The notes beneath the pieces are model-generated. The model saw nothing but the letters and a program-made list of their open reading frames with translations, had not been told where the DNA came from and searched no databases. Both the position numbers and the translations under genes were made by a program. A stretch of 8,311 bases of DNA, from NCBI GenBank assembly GCA_943323725.2, contig CALPIW020000054.1, forward strand, positions 1 through 8,311, read 5' to 3'. Source of the stretch: Polynucleobacter meluiroseus (GTDB lineage: Bacteria; Verrucomicrobiota; Verrucomicrobiia; Opitutales; UBA953). Of the stretch, positions 1 through 6,470 are shown piece by piece (within the stretch, counting starts at the first letter, position 1; each line of letters starts with the position of its first letter).

Positions 1-1115
1 CGGAAAGCGCCAAGCACGGCCTTGGCCCATTCGGCTCCGGAGCCGTCGATCCGCGCACGCGCGGCCTCGAGGTTCGCTTCGCGGCGACCCGCATCGAAGA
101 TGGGGAGATCGATCGCCGGAGTGAGACTCCAGAAACCCGCGGCACCCCGACCGATCTGCGAAGCGGGGTCGGCCTGCCAGCCGGCCTGGCCGGTGAGCGT
201 GACGGAAGGATAGAAGTCCGCGCGGGCCGCGCCCTCGCGGGAGACCGCGGCGTCGAGACGCGCGGCGGCGGCGGCGAGGTCGGGGCGACGCAGCAGGAGC
301 TCAGACGGCACGCCGGCTCCGAAGCCGGGCATCGCGGCGACGCCTTGGGCGATCGGGAGGCTTTCGCCGGGAGCGGCGCCGATGAGGGCGCGCAGCGCGT
401 TCTCCGCGGCGGCGACGCGACGGCGGCCGAGGCCTTCGTCGACCTTGGCCTGAGCGGCGGCGAGACGCGCGGAAGAAAGCGGGTCGGAGTCGATCAGTCC
501 GGCGGCGACGGTCTGCTCGACGAGTTCCATCTCCCGGAGGCGCGTGGCGAATTCGGTCTCGAGGAAAGCGAGCTGCTCACGGGCGCCGCGGACGGCGAAC
601 CAGAGGCGGGCGACTTCGGCGGACAAAGCGAGGTCGGCCTGCGCGGCGGTGAACTTCGCGGCGCGGACGTCGGCTTCGGCGGCCTGCGACTTCGCGGCCT
701 CGCGGCCCCAGATGTCGAGTTCCCACGAAGCCTTCGCGGCGACGGCGGTGACGTCCGTACGACGCGGGATGCCCGGAGGGAAACGTCCGTTGGCGACCGA
801 GATGCGGGAAGCTTCCTGGCCGGCGGCGAGGGAGAGCGCCGGCTGGTCGCCGGCGTCGGCGGCCTGCAGCAAGGCGACCGCCTCGCGCTGACGCGCGCGG
901 GCGAGCGCGAGGTCCGGGCTGCCCTTGCGGGCGCGGGCGAGGAGATCGAGCAGCGCAGGATCGCCGAACGCTTCGGCCCACTTCGCGTCGGCGACGACTC
1001 CGGCCTGCGAGAACGCGGCGGGCGCGGTCGGCGCGGACGGCTTGACCGCCGGATCGTGCGCACAGCCCGCGAGGGCGAGCGCCGCGAGCAGGAACGACTT
1101 ATTTGCCCGGCGCAT
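1..1115 (-). CDS. Outer-membrane efflux lipoprotein, NodT/TolC family (3' end cut by window edge)
   Basis: This reading frame stays open from the ATG at 1115 to the left edge, giving 371 visible residues. Family members are usually about 450-480 residues, so roughly the last 90-100 are missing. Residues 1-18 form a lipoprotein signal ending in the lipobox LALAGC, with Cys18 as the lipidated residue. Two alanine-rich amphipathic repeats follow. The second contains the family hallmark RRPDL (R276-L280), followed by an ARADFYPSVTLTG-type segment typical of RND/NodT outer-membrane factors. By family knowledge it forms a trimeric outer-membrane channel that docks on a periplasmic adaptor. The start overlaps the end of the adaptor gene by 17 bases in another frame, indicating translational coupling. 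No Shine-Dalgarno sequence is visible. The family assignment is firm; the substrate is unknown. Confidence 0.93.
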   Translation of the reverse strand, partial: MRRANKSFLLAALALAGCAHDPAVKPSAPTAPAAFSQAGVVADAKWAEAFGDPALLDLLARARKGSPDLALARARQREAVALLQAADAGDQPALSLAAGQEASRISVANGRFPPGIPRRTDVTAVAAKASWELDIWGREAAKSQAAEADVRAAKFTAAQADLALSAEVARLWFAVRGAREQLAFLETEFATRLREMELVEQTVAAGLIDSDPLSSARLAAAQAKVDEGLGRRRVAAAENALRALIGAAPGESLPIAQGVAAMPGFGAGVPSELLLRRPDLAAAAARLDAAVSREGAARADFYPSVTLTGQAGWQADPASQIGRGAAGFWSLTPAIDLPIFDAGRREANLEAARARIDGSGAEWAKAVLGAF

Positions 1116-2022
1116 CTTGGGAGGCGTCGATATAGACATCCATCTGCTGGCCGACGAAGAGCGCGCGGCCCGTCGGGCGGTCGAACTGGTAGATCACCTG
1201 CAGGACGCGCGTGTCGACGCGCTCGATGCTCGCGCCGGTGAGGGAGGTCTTCGGGATGACGAAGGGCTCGATGCGGACGAACTTCAGCGCGATGGAGCGA
1301 TCCAGGCCGCCGGCGAGGGAGCTCTCGCCCTTCAGGTAACCCTTGGCCGGCAGGCCTTCACGCATGCGCGTGGCGAGCTGCTCGTCGACGTCGCAGCGGA
1401 TCTGCAGGCGCGTGATGTCGCCGAGGACGACCGGGGCCTTGGCGCCGGCCGCGACGAACTCGCCGGCACGCACGCCGACTTGCAGCACCGTCGCGTCGAT
1501 CGGTGAGCGGAGCACGAGGCGGTCGAGGAGGACGGAGGTCTGGTCGAGCTGGGCCTGGGCGAGCGCGAGCTTCGCCTGCGCTTCCTTGGCGGCCATCTGG
1601 TAGGAGAGCAGGTCGGCGGCAGAGACCGCGCCGCTGTCCTTGATGCCGGTCCAGCGACGGGCGGCGTCGGCGGCGCGTTCGGCCGTGGCGGCCGCGGCGT
1701 CGACGGCGGCCTTCTGCACGGCGTGCTGGGCGCGGAGGTCGCGGTCGTCGAGCGTGAGGATCGGATCACCGGCCTTCACCTTGTCCCAGACCTTCACGTG
1801 GACCTTGGCGACCGTGCCGGAAGTCGGCGAACCGAGGAGCGTGTTCTCGGCGACGGCTTCGATCAGGCCCGCGGCGGCGATGAGGCCGTCCTTGTCACGG
1901 GTGGCCGGTTCGTAGGGCGGCGGCTTGATCGGTGCTTCGGTGGCCGTGCCGCGAGTGAGCTGCAAGGCGGCGCCGGCGCCGGCGAGGGCGAGGGCGAAGA
2001 GCAGGATGCGTTTCTTGAACAT
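1099..2022 (-). CDS. Periplasmic membrane fusion protein of an ABC exporter (HlyD/DevB-like)
   Basis: This 307-residue adaptor bridges an inner-membrane ABC transporter to an outer-membrane channel. Residues 5-23 are one N-terminal membrane anchor. The first half of a biotinyl-lipoyl-like domain is at about 62-95 (GSPTSGTVAKVHV, then VKAGDPILTLDD). An Ala-rich helical hairpin spans about 96-165. The second lipoyl half is at about 168-195 (LVLRSPIDATVLQVGVRAGE), and beta-barrel and membrane-proximal domains follow. The hairpin turn carries R123, V133, S134 and L138, which fits the TolC-docking tip consensus of this superfamily. I chose ATG 2022, 8 bases after the ATPase stop, because it puts the hydrophobic anchor at the N terminus. 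In-frame starts up to 2157 would overlap the ATPase gene and add a non-hydrophobic leader. No clear ribosome site is visible. Confidence 0.93.
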   Translation of the reverse strand: MFKKRILLFALALAGAGAALQLTRGTATEAPIKPPPYEPATRDKDGLIAAAGLIEAVAENTLLGSPTSGTVAKVHVKVWDKVKAGDPILTLDDRDLRAQHAVQKAAVDAAAATAERAADAARRWTGIKDSGAVSAADLLSYQMAAKEAQAKLALAQAQLDQTSVLLDRLVLRSPIDATVLQVGVRAGEFVAAGAKAPVVLGDITRLQIRCDVDEQLATRMREGLPAKGYLKGESSLAGGLDRSIALKFVRIEPFVIPKTSLTGASIERVDTRVLQVIYQFDRPTGRALFVGQQMDVYIDASQDAPGK

Positions 2023-2030
2023 AAGGGGAA

Positions 2031-2759
2031 TCAGAGGTGCGTCGTGTCGAGGAGCTTCGGGTCGTCGACCACGCGGCTGATGCGGCCGTCTTCCATCTCC
2101 GCGATGCGGTCGGCGAAACGGAAGATACGGTGGTCGTGCGTCACGACGACGACGCAACGTTCGGGCGAGCGGGACAGGTCGCGGACCATCTGCATGATCT
2201 GGGCGCCGGTGTCCTTATCGAGGGCCGAGGTCGGTTCGTCGCAGATCAGGAGCGGCGGCTCGTGCACGAGGGCGCGGGCGATGGCGACGCGCTGCTGCTG
2301 GCCGCCCGAGAGCGCGTTGGGGCGGCCTTCCTCGCGGCCTTTGAGGCCGACCTTGTCGAGGATCGCCAGGGCGCGCGCGTGGGCTTCGTCGAAGGGACGT
2401 CCCTGGATGAGCAGCGGCACCATCACGTTCTCGACGACCGTGAGCGTCGGGATGAGGTTGAAGGACTGGAAGACGAAGCCGAGGTTCTGGCGGCGGAAAG
2501 TCGTGAGCGCTTCCTGGCCGAGACCGTCGAGGCGCTGGCCGAAGACCTCGACCGTGCCGGCCTGCGGGGTGAGCGTGCCCGCGATGACGGAGAGCAGCGT
2601 CGTCTTCCCGCAACCGGACGGGCCCACGAGCATGATGAGCTCGCCGCGGCGGGCTTCGAAGTCGGCCTGCTTGAGGGCGACCACGCGGTTCTCCGGCGTG
2701 CCGAAGAACATGTCGACGCCGGTGGCGCGGACGGCGACGGTGTGGGCTTGGTGGCTCAT
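2031..2759 (-). CDS. ABC exporter ATP-binding protein (DevA/MacB/LolD-type)
   Basis: This 242-residue cytoplasmic ATPase powers the exporter. All nucleotide-binding elements are intact: Walker A GPSGCGKTT (46-54), Q-loop Gln98, signature LSGGQ (150-154), Walker B LLICDE (170-175) with catalytic Glu175, D-loop SALD (178-181) and H-loop His208. The spacing and the VFQSFNLIPTLTVVENV segment are typical of the group that pairs with FtsX-like permeases (MacB, LolD, DevA) rather than importers. The ATG at 2759 overlaps the permease stop codon as ATGA, so translation is probably coupled. Longer in-frame starts up to 3158 lie inside the permease gene and are unlikely. Assignment to the exporter group is strong, while the choice between DevA and LolD rests on the neighbours: an adaptor and an outer-membrane factor follow, which does not fit Lol. 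Confidence 0.96.
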   Translation of the reverse strand: MSHQAHTVAVRATGVDMFFGTPENRVVALKQADFEARRGELIMLVGPSGCGKTTLLSVIAGTLTPQAGTVEVFGQRLDGLGQEALTTFRRQNLGFVFQSFNLIPTLTVVENVMVPLLIQGRPFDEAHARALAILDKVGLKGREEGRPNALSGGQQQRVAIARALVHEPPLLICDEPTSALDKDTGAQIMQMVRDLSRSPERCVVVVTHDHRIFRFADRIAEMEDGRISRVVDDPKLLDTTHL

Positions 2760-3946
2760 CCGCGGAAGACGGAGGCGGCGTCGACGCGCGACACCTTGAT
2801 GATGCCGATGACGGCGGAGACGAAGCTGATGCCCAGCACGAGGGCGAACGTCGCCCAGAGGATCTGCGGGAACATCACGAACGGCGGCATGCCCTTCTCG
2901 ATCATCACGCGGCCGATGGCCTGCGCCATGCCGGCCCCGAGGCCGAAGCCGATGAGACCCGCGGTGAAGGCCTGCACGAAGAGCATGCGCGCGATGACGC
3001 CCATGCCCGCGCCCATCGCCTTGATGGCCGCGAAGTACTTCAGGTTCTCGAGCACGAAGGAGTAGAAAGTCTGGCCGGAGATCGCGATGCCCACGAACAG
3101 GCCGAGCAGCACCGCGGTGCCGAAGGAGAACGGGATGCCCGTGTTGGTCCAGAACCACCAGAAAGTGTTACGGGCCAGGCTGCGCTCGCCCCAGCTCCAG
3201 ATCACCGTGTCGGAAGTCCAAGCCTTGAGACCCGTGGCGCGTTCGATGCGGTCGCAAAGCTCGGCGGGGGTCACGCCCTTCTGCGGCTCGACGAGCATGA
3301 AGCTCAAAGTACGGCGGGCGCCGAGGGTGTAGCCCTTGGCGCGGTCATAGGTAGTGTAGACGAACGGTCCGCCGGTGAACGCACGCTTCACCTTACAGAT
3401 GCCGACGATGCGGGCCTGGATATCGTTGATCTCGAACGTGTCGCCGACCTTGAGCGGCGTGTTCTTGGGCTTCCCGTCGGGACCGACGCCCATGCGGCCC
3501 ATCAGCGCGGCGCCCCATTCGTCGACGATGACGGTGTCCGGAAGGCGGAGGTCTTCGATGCGTCCCTGCGTGAGGACGGCCGGCGCGCCGGCGAAGGTGT
3601 CGGCGTCGATGCCGACGAGCGTGATCAGCTTGAAGTTACCGTCCTGCATGCGCGCCTGGACGAAGGACGTATGGAGCGGCGCGGCCCAGGCGACCCCGTC
3701 GACGGAGCGGACGCGGCCGAGGTCGGTGTCGCGGAGCGGCTTGGCGTCGTTGACCTGCTCGACCATCGGGTCGCTGACCCAGACCTGCGCGCGGATGTTG
3801 ACCATCGGCGTATAGGTCCAGCTCATGATCCCGAAGAAGACCGAGCTCTGCTGGGCCATCAGGAGCGCCGAAAACGCCAGGCCGCAGAGGAGCATCGCCA
3901 GCTTGGCGCGGTCTCCGAAGAGCATGTTGAGGGCGAGGCGATACAT
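2756..3946 (-). CDS. FtsX-like ABC exporter permease (DevC-like)
   Basis: This 396-residue inner-membrane subunit has the type VII/MacB-like layout: one N-terminal helix (about 15-35), a large periplasmic domain (about 40-265), then three C-terminal helices (about 275-298, 319-340 and 361-383). The cytoplasmic loop after helix 2 carries ENLKYFAAIKAMGA (about 300-313), matching the conserved ATPase-coupling segment of FtsX/DevC permeases. The C terminus KVSRVDAASVFRG resembles the usual ending of the family (R-hydrophobic-P/A-hydrophobic-F). It is the first gene of the operon. Start ATG 3946 puts a short basic segment before helix 1. No Shine-Dalgarno sequence precedes it. By family knowledge these permeases transmit ATP-driven motion to the periplasmic adaptor; DevC exports cyanobacterial glycolipid, and MacB-like ones export peptides, toxins or lipids. 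The cargo here cannot be read from sequence. Confidence 0.93.
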   Translation of the reverse strand: MYRLALNMLFGDRAKLAMLLCGLAFSALLMAQQSSVFFGIMSWTYTPMVNIRAQVWVSDPMVEQVNDAKPLRDTDLGRVRSVDGVAWAAPLHTSFVQARMQDGNFKLITLVGIDADTFAGAPAVLTQGRIEDLRLPDTVIVDEWGAALMGRMGVGPDGKPKNTPLKVGDTFEINDIQARIVGICKVKRAFTGGPFVYTTYDRAKGYTLGARRTLSFMLVEPQKGVTPAELCDRIERATGLKAWTSDTVIWSWGERSLARNTFWWFWTNTGIPFSFGTAVLLGLFVGIAISGQTFYSFVLENLKYFAAIKAMGAGMGVIARMLFVQAFTAGLIGFGLGAGMAQAIGRVMIEKGMPPFVMFPQILWATFALVLGISFVSAVIGIIKVSRVDAASVFRG

Positions 3947-3966
3947 CGGAGACGGCGGACGGGGAC

Positions 3967-3994
3967 AGTCTCACCTGAACAAGCCCTGCGTCAA
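3967..3994 (-). promoter_or_regulatory. Weak possible promoter for the exporter operon
   Basis: On the minus strand TTGACG (3994-3989, 5 of 6 to the sigma70 -35 consensus) is followed after 16 bases by GAGACT (3972-3967, 3 of 6 to the -10 consensus), ending 20 bases before the permease start. Another TTGACT sits at 4005-4000 with no good -10. The -10 match is poor, and this is GC-rich DNA of uncertain lineage, so it is only a candidate. Confidence 0.22.
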
Positions 3995-3999
3995 CGGGA

Positions 4000-4030
4000 A
4001 GTCAAACGGCCCGGACATTGTCCGGGCCGT
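4000..4030 (-). terminator. Probable intrinsic terminator after the small membrane-protein gene
   Basis: A perfect 11-bp inverted repeat, ACGGCCCGGAC (4006-4016) and GTCCGGGCCGT (4020-4030), encloses a 3-base loop. Read on the minus strand, the GC-rich stem is followed by TTGACTT, joined to the T that closes the stem, giving a short interrupted T tract. On the plus strand no T tract follows. It lies 25 bases after the stop of the gene at 4056-4448 and before the exporter operon, which fits a transcription boundary. The T tract is weak, so it may be leaky. Confidence 0.6.
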
Positions 4031-4055
4031 CGTGACCGAAACGTGACGGGGACGC

Positions 4056-4448
4056 TTACGGGGCGACCGGAGCGGTGGCGCCGACCTTGAACATCAGCGT
4101 GCTCTTGAAGAAGTCCGGGCCCCAGGAGGCGTTGACGGACCAGGCGGCGACGAGGAGGAGCAGCGCGAGCGAGAAACAGCGGACGACCTTGGCCTTGTCT
4201 TCGCTCTTCGCGCCGGCGTGCAGGAGGCCGACCGCACCGAGGGCGAAGATCGGGTGGAACCAGGAGATCGGCTTGGCCGTGTAGAACAGGGCGACGATGC
4301 CGACGACGAGGTTGATGTCGACGAGGACGGCGACGATGCGCTGCAGGACGGGCTTCGGGCCCTTGGTCAGCGCCACGACGATGACGGCGAGGACCAGGAC
4401 GAGGAGGAGGGATCCGTAATGCTTGTGGGCGGTGAGGAGCGGAGACAT
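4056..4448 (-). CDS. Small four-helix integral membrane protein of unknown function
   Basis: This 130-residue protein has four hydrophobic stretches: about 12-28, 38-56, 62-80 and 89-107. A short C-terminal tail follows. Polar features include AHKHYG at the entry to helix 1 (His8, His10), Asp44/Asn46 within helix 2, and His65 and His77 bracketing helix 3. The pattern of histidines near helix ends recalls small SirB/cytochrome-b-like membrane proteins, for instance those of Bacteroidota with a HSGLRW-like start, but the motif here differs and I do not claim heme binding. The ATG at 4448 is preceded by a weak AGGG. It starts 50 bases after the aquaporin-family gene ends and could be the last gene of the same unit, ending before the hairpin at 4006-4030. 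I do not recognise the family with confidence. The gene itself is well supported by frame, composition and context. Confidence 0.8.
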   Translation of the reverse strand: MSPLLTAHKHYGSLLLVLVLAVIVVALTKGPKPVLQRIVAVLVDINLVVGIVALFYTAKPISWFHPIFALGAVGLLHAGAKSEDKAKVVRCFSLALLLLVAAWSVNASWGPDFFKSTLMFKVGATAPVAP

Positions 4449-4498
4449 GACCCTAACTTGGGCGCTGCTCGCGCCGATTCAAGCCCTCCCGCAGATTT

Positions 4499-5197
4499 TC
4501 AGCGGTCTTCCGGGAAAAGATACCGGAAGAACCAGGCGGCCAAGGCGGCGCCGAGGAACTGGACGCCGACTTCGGCCAGGACGCGCGGCGCGATCTTGGC
4601 GAGGTAGACCGTCTCGGTGACGAAAGCCTTGGTACCCTCCAGGCCCTCCGAGAGCGCGGCGCAGGCTCCGAAAAGCGACGAGGCGAGCGACGAGGCCGGA
4701 TTGATGGACGACCCGAAATCACTGAAGATGCCCGCCACGCCGAGAGCGGCCAGGGCGATCGCGAATCCATAGTAGCTGTTACCCGCGGTCAGCCGGGACG
4801 TGCCGACCGTCAGCACGACGAACGCGAAGAGGAAGGTGCCGAGCAGCTCGACGGTCGCGGAAGCCAGGAAGCCTTCGAAGGCGGGCGAGCCGAGCGCGTC
4901 CACGGCGGCCTTGGCGCGTTCCGTGTCGTGACCGACCAAGGCGCCGGCGACGAGGGCCGCGGCGAGCGCGGCGACCAACTGGACGCCGAGGAAGGCGCCG
5001 AGCGCCCGGGTGCCGATCCGGCCACGGAGACGGAAGGCCAGCGTGACGGCCGGGTTGTAATGGGGGAGCGAGATCGGCGCGCCCATATAAAGGAGCGCGC
5101 AGAGCAGCGCGGCGACCGGCAGGGGCCCGCCGCTCACGAGGACGGCGAGGCACAGGAAGAAGGTACCGACGGCCTCGACGAGGAGCTTGTTCCGCAT
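4499..5197 (-). CDS. Aquaporin/MIP-family channel with atypical second NPA box
   Basis: This 232-residue, six-helix protein has the internal duplication of the major intrinsic protein family. Each half opens with a conserved Glu in a helix, Glu8 (EAVGTFFL) and Glu117 (ELLGTFLF), and each carries an NPA half-helix: HYNPAVTLA (46-54) and INPASSLA (165-172). Family length is usually 220-270, so it is complete. MIP channels conduct water, glycerol or small neutral solutes across the inner membrane. The position after the second NPA is normally Arg (NPAR), which forms the ar/R selectivity filter; here it is Ser169, and nearby positions are small (Ser163, Ser164). The usual GP after NPAR is also absent (SSLFG). 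Substrate preference should therefore differ from classical AqpZ/GlpF. ATG 5197 follows a GGAG 11 bases upstream, somewhat distant. It starts 45 bases after the hydrolase-like gene ends. Confidence 0.88.
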   Translation of the reverse strand: MRNKLLVEAVGTFFLCLAVLVSGGPLPVAALLCALLYMGAPISLPHYNPAVTLAFRLRGRIGTRALGAFLGVQLVAALAAALVAGALVGHDTERAKAAVDALGSPAFEGFLASATVELLGTFLFAFVVLTVGTSRLTAGNSYYGFAIALAALGVAGIFSDFGSSINPASSLASSLFGACAALSEGLEGTKAFVTETVYLAKIAPRVLAEVGVQFLGAALAAWFFRYLFPEDR

Positions 5198-5203
5198 CCG
5201 GTT

Positions 5204-5231
5204 ACTTTCTCCGTTCCAAGGTAGGTCTCAA
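5204..5231 (-). promoter_or_regulatory. Weak possible promoter before the aquaporin-family gene
   Basis: In the 45-base gap, minus-strand TTGAGA (5231-5226, 5 of 6 to the -35 consensus) is followed after 16 bases by GAAAGT (5209-5204, 3 of 6 to the -10 consensus). A start here would give an almost leaderless message. Read-through from the upstream gene explains expression equally well, so this is low confidence. Confidence 0.15.
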
Positions 5232-5242
5232 GCGCGGAGTCT

Positions 5243-6394
5243 TCAACGCGCGCCGCCGGCGGTCAGCCAGTTCTCGCTGAACGCGGCCATCTCCTCGAAG
5301 CCGGGCAGCCGGCGCGTCTTGTAGCGCAGCTCGCGCGACGCCTCTTCCTGCGCCGCATAGAGCGAGGTGAGCGTGGCGTGCAGCGGGGTCTTCTGGTTCT
5401 TATGGTCGACGAGCCAGAAGCCGACCTGTTCGCCGGCCACGACCTCGTTGTTGTAATACTGCCAGAAGAGGACCATCGCCGGCTTCCAGGAAAGGAACTT
5501 CGTGAGGATCTCGCGGTTGCGTTGCTCGTGCTTCGCGCCGTCGCCGCCGCAGGCCTTCCAGGAAAGCCCGCATTCGCCGATGAAGACGCGCTTCGCCGGC
5601 AGGCCCGCCTTGGGCGGCAGCTGGGCGTTGACGTAATCCAAGGTGGCCCGGACTTCTTCGGCCGGCAGCAGCTGGCAGTCGTAGGCGGAGTAGGAGACGA
5701 AATCGACGGCGAGCTTCGGCAGCACCGCGTTGACCATGCGCTGGCGGCCGTCCTTCATCGCGTCGCGGACGCGGTTCACTTCGGCGTAGGTGTAGACCCG
5801 GCACTTCGTATAGGGCACCTCGGCGCGCGCGTCGTCGACGGCCTTCTGGCGGAGCGCGAACCATTCGATCATCGCGGCGATCCGTTCGGGCGGCGCATCC
5901 TTCTTCACGTCCTGGCCGGGGAGCAGGTACCAGTCGCCCTCCCAGTGTCCGATGAAGAAAGTCTTCCCCGCCGTGTCGTAACGCGTGAGCAGATCCTTGG
6001 TGAAGAGATACATCGCGTTGTATTCGCGACGGCGCAGCTCCGGCGTGATCCCCTTGGTCCAGGCGTCGTTGGAACGATACCACACGACGTAGTGCGTGAA
6101 CGGCATCGCGATGTACGGCGACAGCTGGCCGCCCGAGACGGCGTCGATCTTGAGGATGCGCGAGCCCATCGCCGAGATGCCCTTGGCGGCTTCGAGCACC
6201 GCCGGGTCCTTGGTGAACTTGTACGCCGGGCCGAAGGCCTGCGTGCCGACGACCTGCGGGAACGCGTCGGGCATCGTCGGGACGGCCGGCAGCGGCGTCA
6301 TCTCGAGCTGCTGCGCGGGCCGGTTCTTCTGCGCGGTCAGGATGGCCGGGAAAAGCAGGAAGACTCCCAGAAGGAGGCGGAGGGTTGGACTCAT
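5243..6394 (-). CDS. Secreted TIM-barrel protein, glycoside-hydrolase-like (clan GH-A type)
   Basis: This 383-residue exported protein has a Sec signal peptide at residues 1-21 (basic Arg6, then a Leu-rich core, cleavage near LTA-Q). The mature part reads like a (beta/alpha)8 glycosidase. Strand-like FFIGHWEGDW (146-155) places Glu152 where clan GH-A enzymes have the acid/base after strand 4. VFIGECGLSW (270-279) places Glu274 where the nucleophile sits after strand 7. MVLFWQYYNNE (307-317) matches the Trp-bearing strand 8. VDFVSYSAYD (230-239) looks like strand 6. The classical Asn before the acid/base Glu is replaced by Trp151. I cannot name a CAZy family or substrate, and a catalytically altered member is possible. 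ATG 6394 has GAGG 8 bases upstream (6406-6403) and gives a proper signal peptide. Upstream in-frame starts to 6550 overlap the divergent gene and add a non-hydrophobic leader. Confidence 0.85.
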   Translation of the reverse strand: MSPTLRLLLGVFLLFPAILTAQKNRPAQQLEMTPLPAVPTMPDAFPQVVGTQAFGPAYKFTKDPAVLEAAKGISAMGSRILKIDAVSGGQLSPYIAMPFTHYVVWYRSNDAWTKGITPELRRREYNAMYLFTKDLLTRYDTAGKTFFIGHWEGDWYLLPGQDVKKDAPPERIAAMIEWFALRQKAVDDARAEVPYTKCRVYTYAEVNRVRDAMKDGRQRMVNAVLPKLAVDFVSYSAYDCQLLPAEEVRATLDYVNAQLPPKAGLPAKRVFIGECGLSWKACGGDGAKHEQRNREILTKFLSWKPAMVLFWQYYNNEVVAGEQVGFWLVDHKNQKTPLHATLTSLYAAQEEASRELRYKTRRLPGFEEMAAFSENWLTAGGAR

Positions 6395-6422
6395 GGGGCG
6401 GACCTCAGGGCGAGGGACTTGT

Positions 6423-6451
6423 ATTGTCCGACTATGACACGCTTCCTTCAA
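6423..6451 (-). promoter_or_regulatory. Sigma70-like promoter for the hydrolase-like gene
   Basis: On the minus strand TTGAAG (6451-6446, 4 of 6) and GACAAT (6428-6423, 4 of 6) are separated by exactly 17 bases. The expected start near 6416 would leave a leader of about 22 bases that contains the GAGG ribosome site. The element lies in the 76-base gap between two divergent genes. No comparably good pair is seen for the plus-strand gene; the nearest is TATGAC at 6433-6438 without a -35. Confidence 0.45.
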
Positions 6452-6470
6452 GCCCGTTCCCACCCACACC

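Noticed and set aside
345..1241. Long plus-strand open frame opposite the outer-membrane lipoprotein and adaptor genes
   Set aside because: Arg/Gly-rich low-complexity product with no domain, antisense to strongly recognisable proteins. GC-rich DNA opens antisense frames by chance.
1723..3065. Overlapping plus-strand open frames opposite the adaptor, ATPase and permease
   Set aside because: Products have biased composition and no motifs, and the opposite strand encodes an intact ABC ATPase with every catalytic motif.
4471..4485. Short hairpin GGCGC / GCGCC between the aquaporin-family and small membrane genes
   Set aside because: Only a 5-bp stem with no T tract on either strand; expected by chance in GC-rich DNA.
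4449..4498. Possible promoter (TTGAAT) before the small membrane-protein gene
   Set aside because: No acceptable -10 box at any usual spacing; read-through from upstream is simpler.
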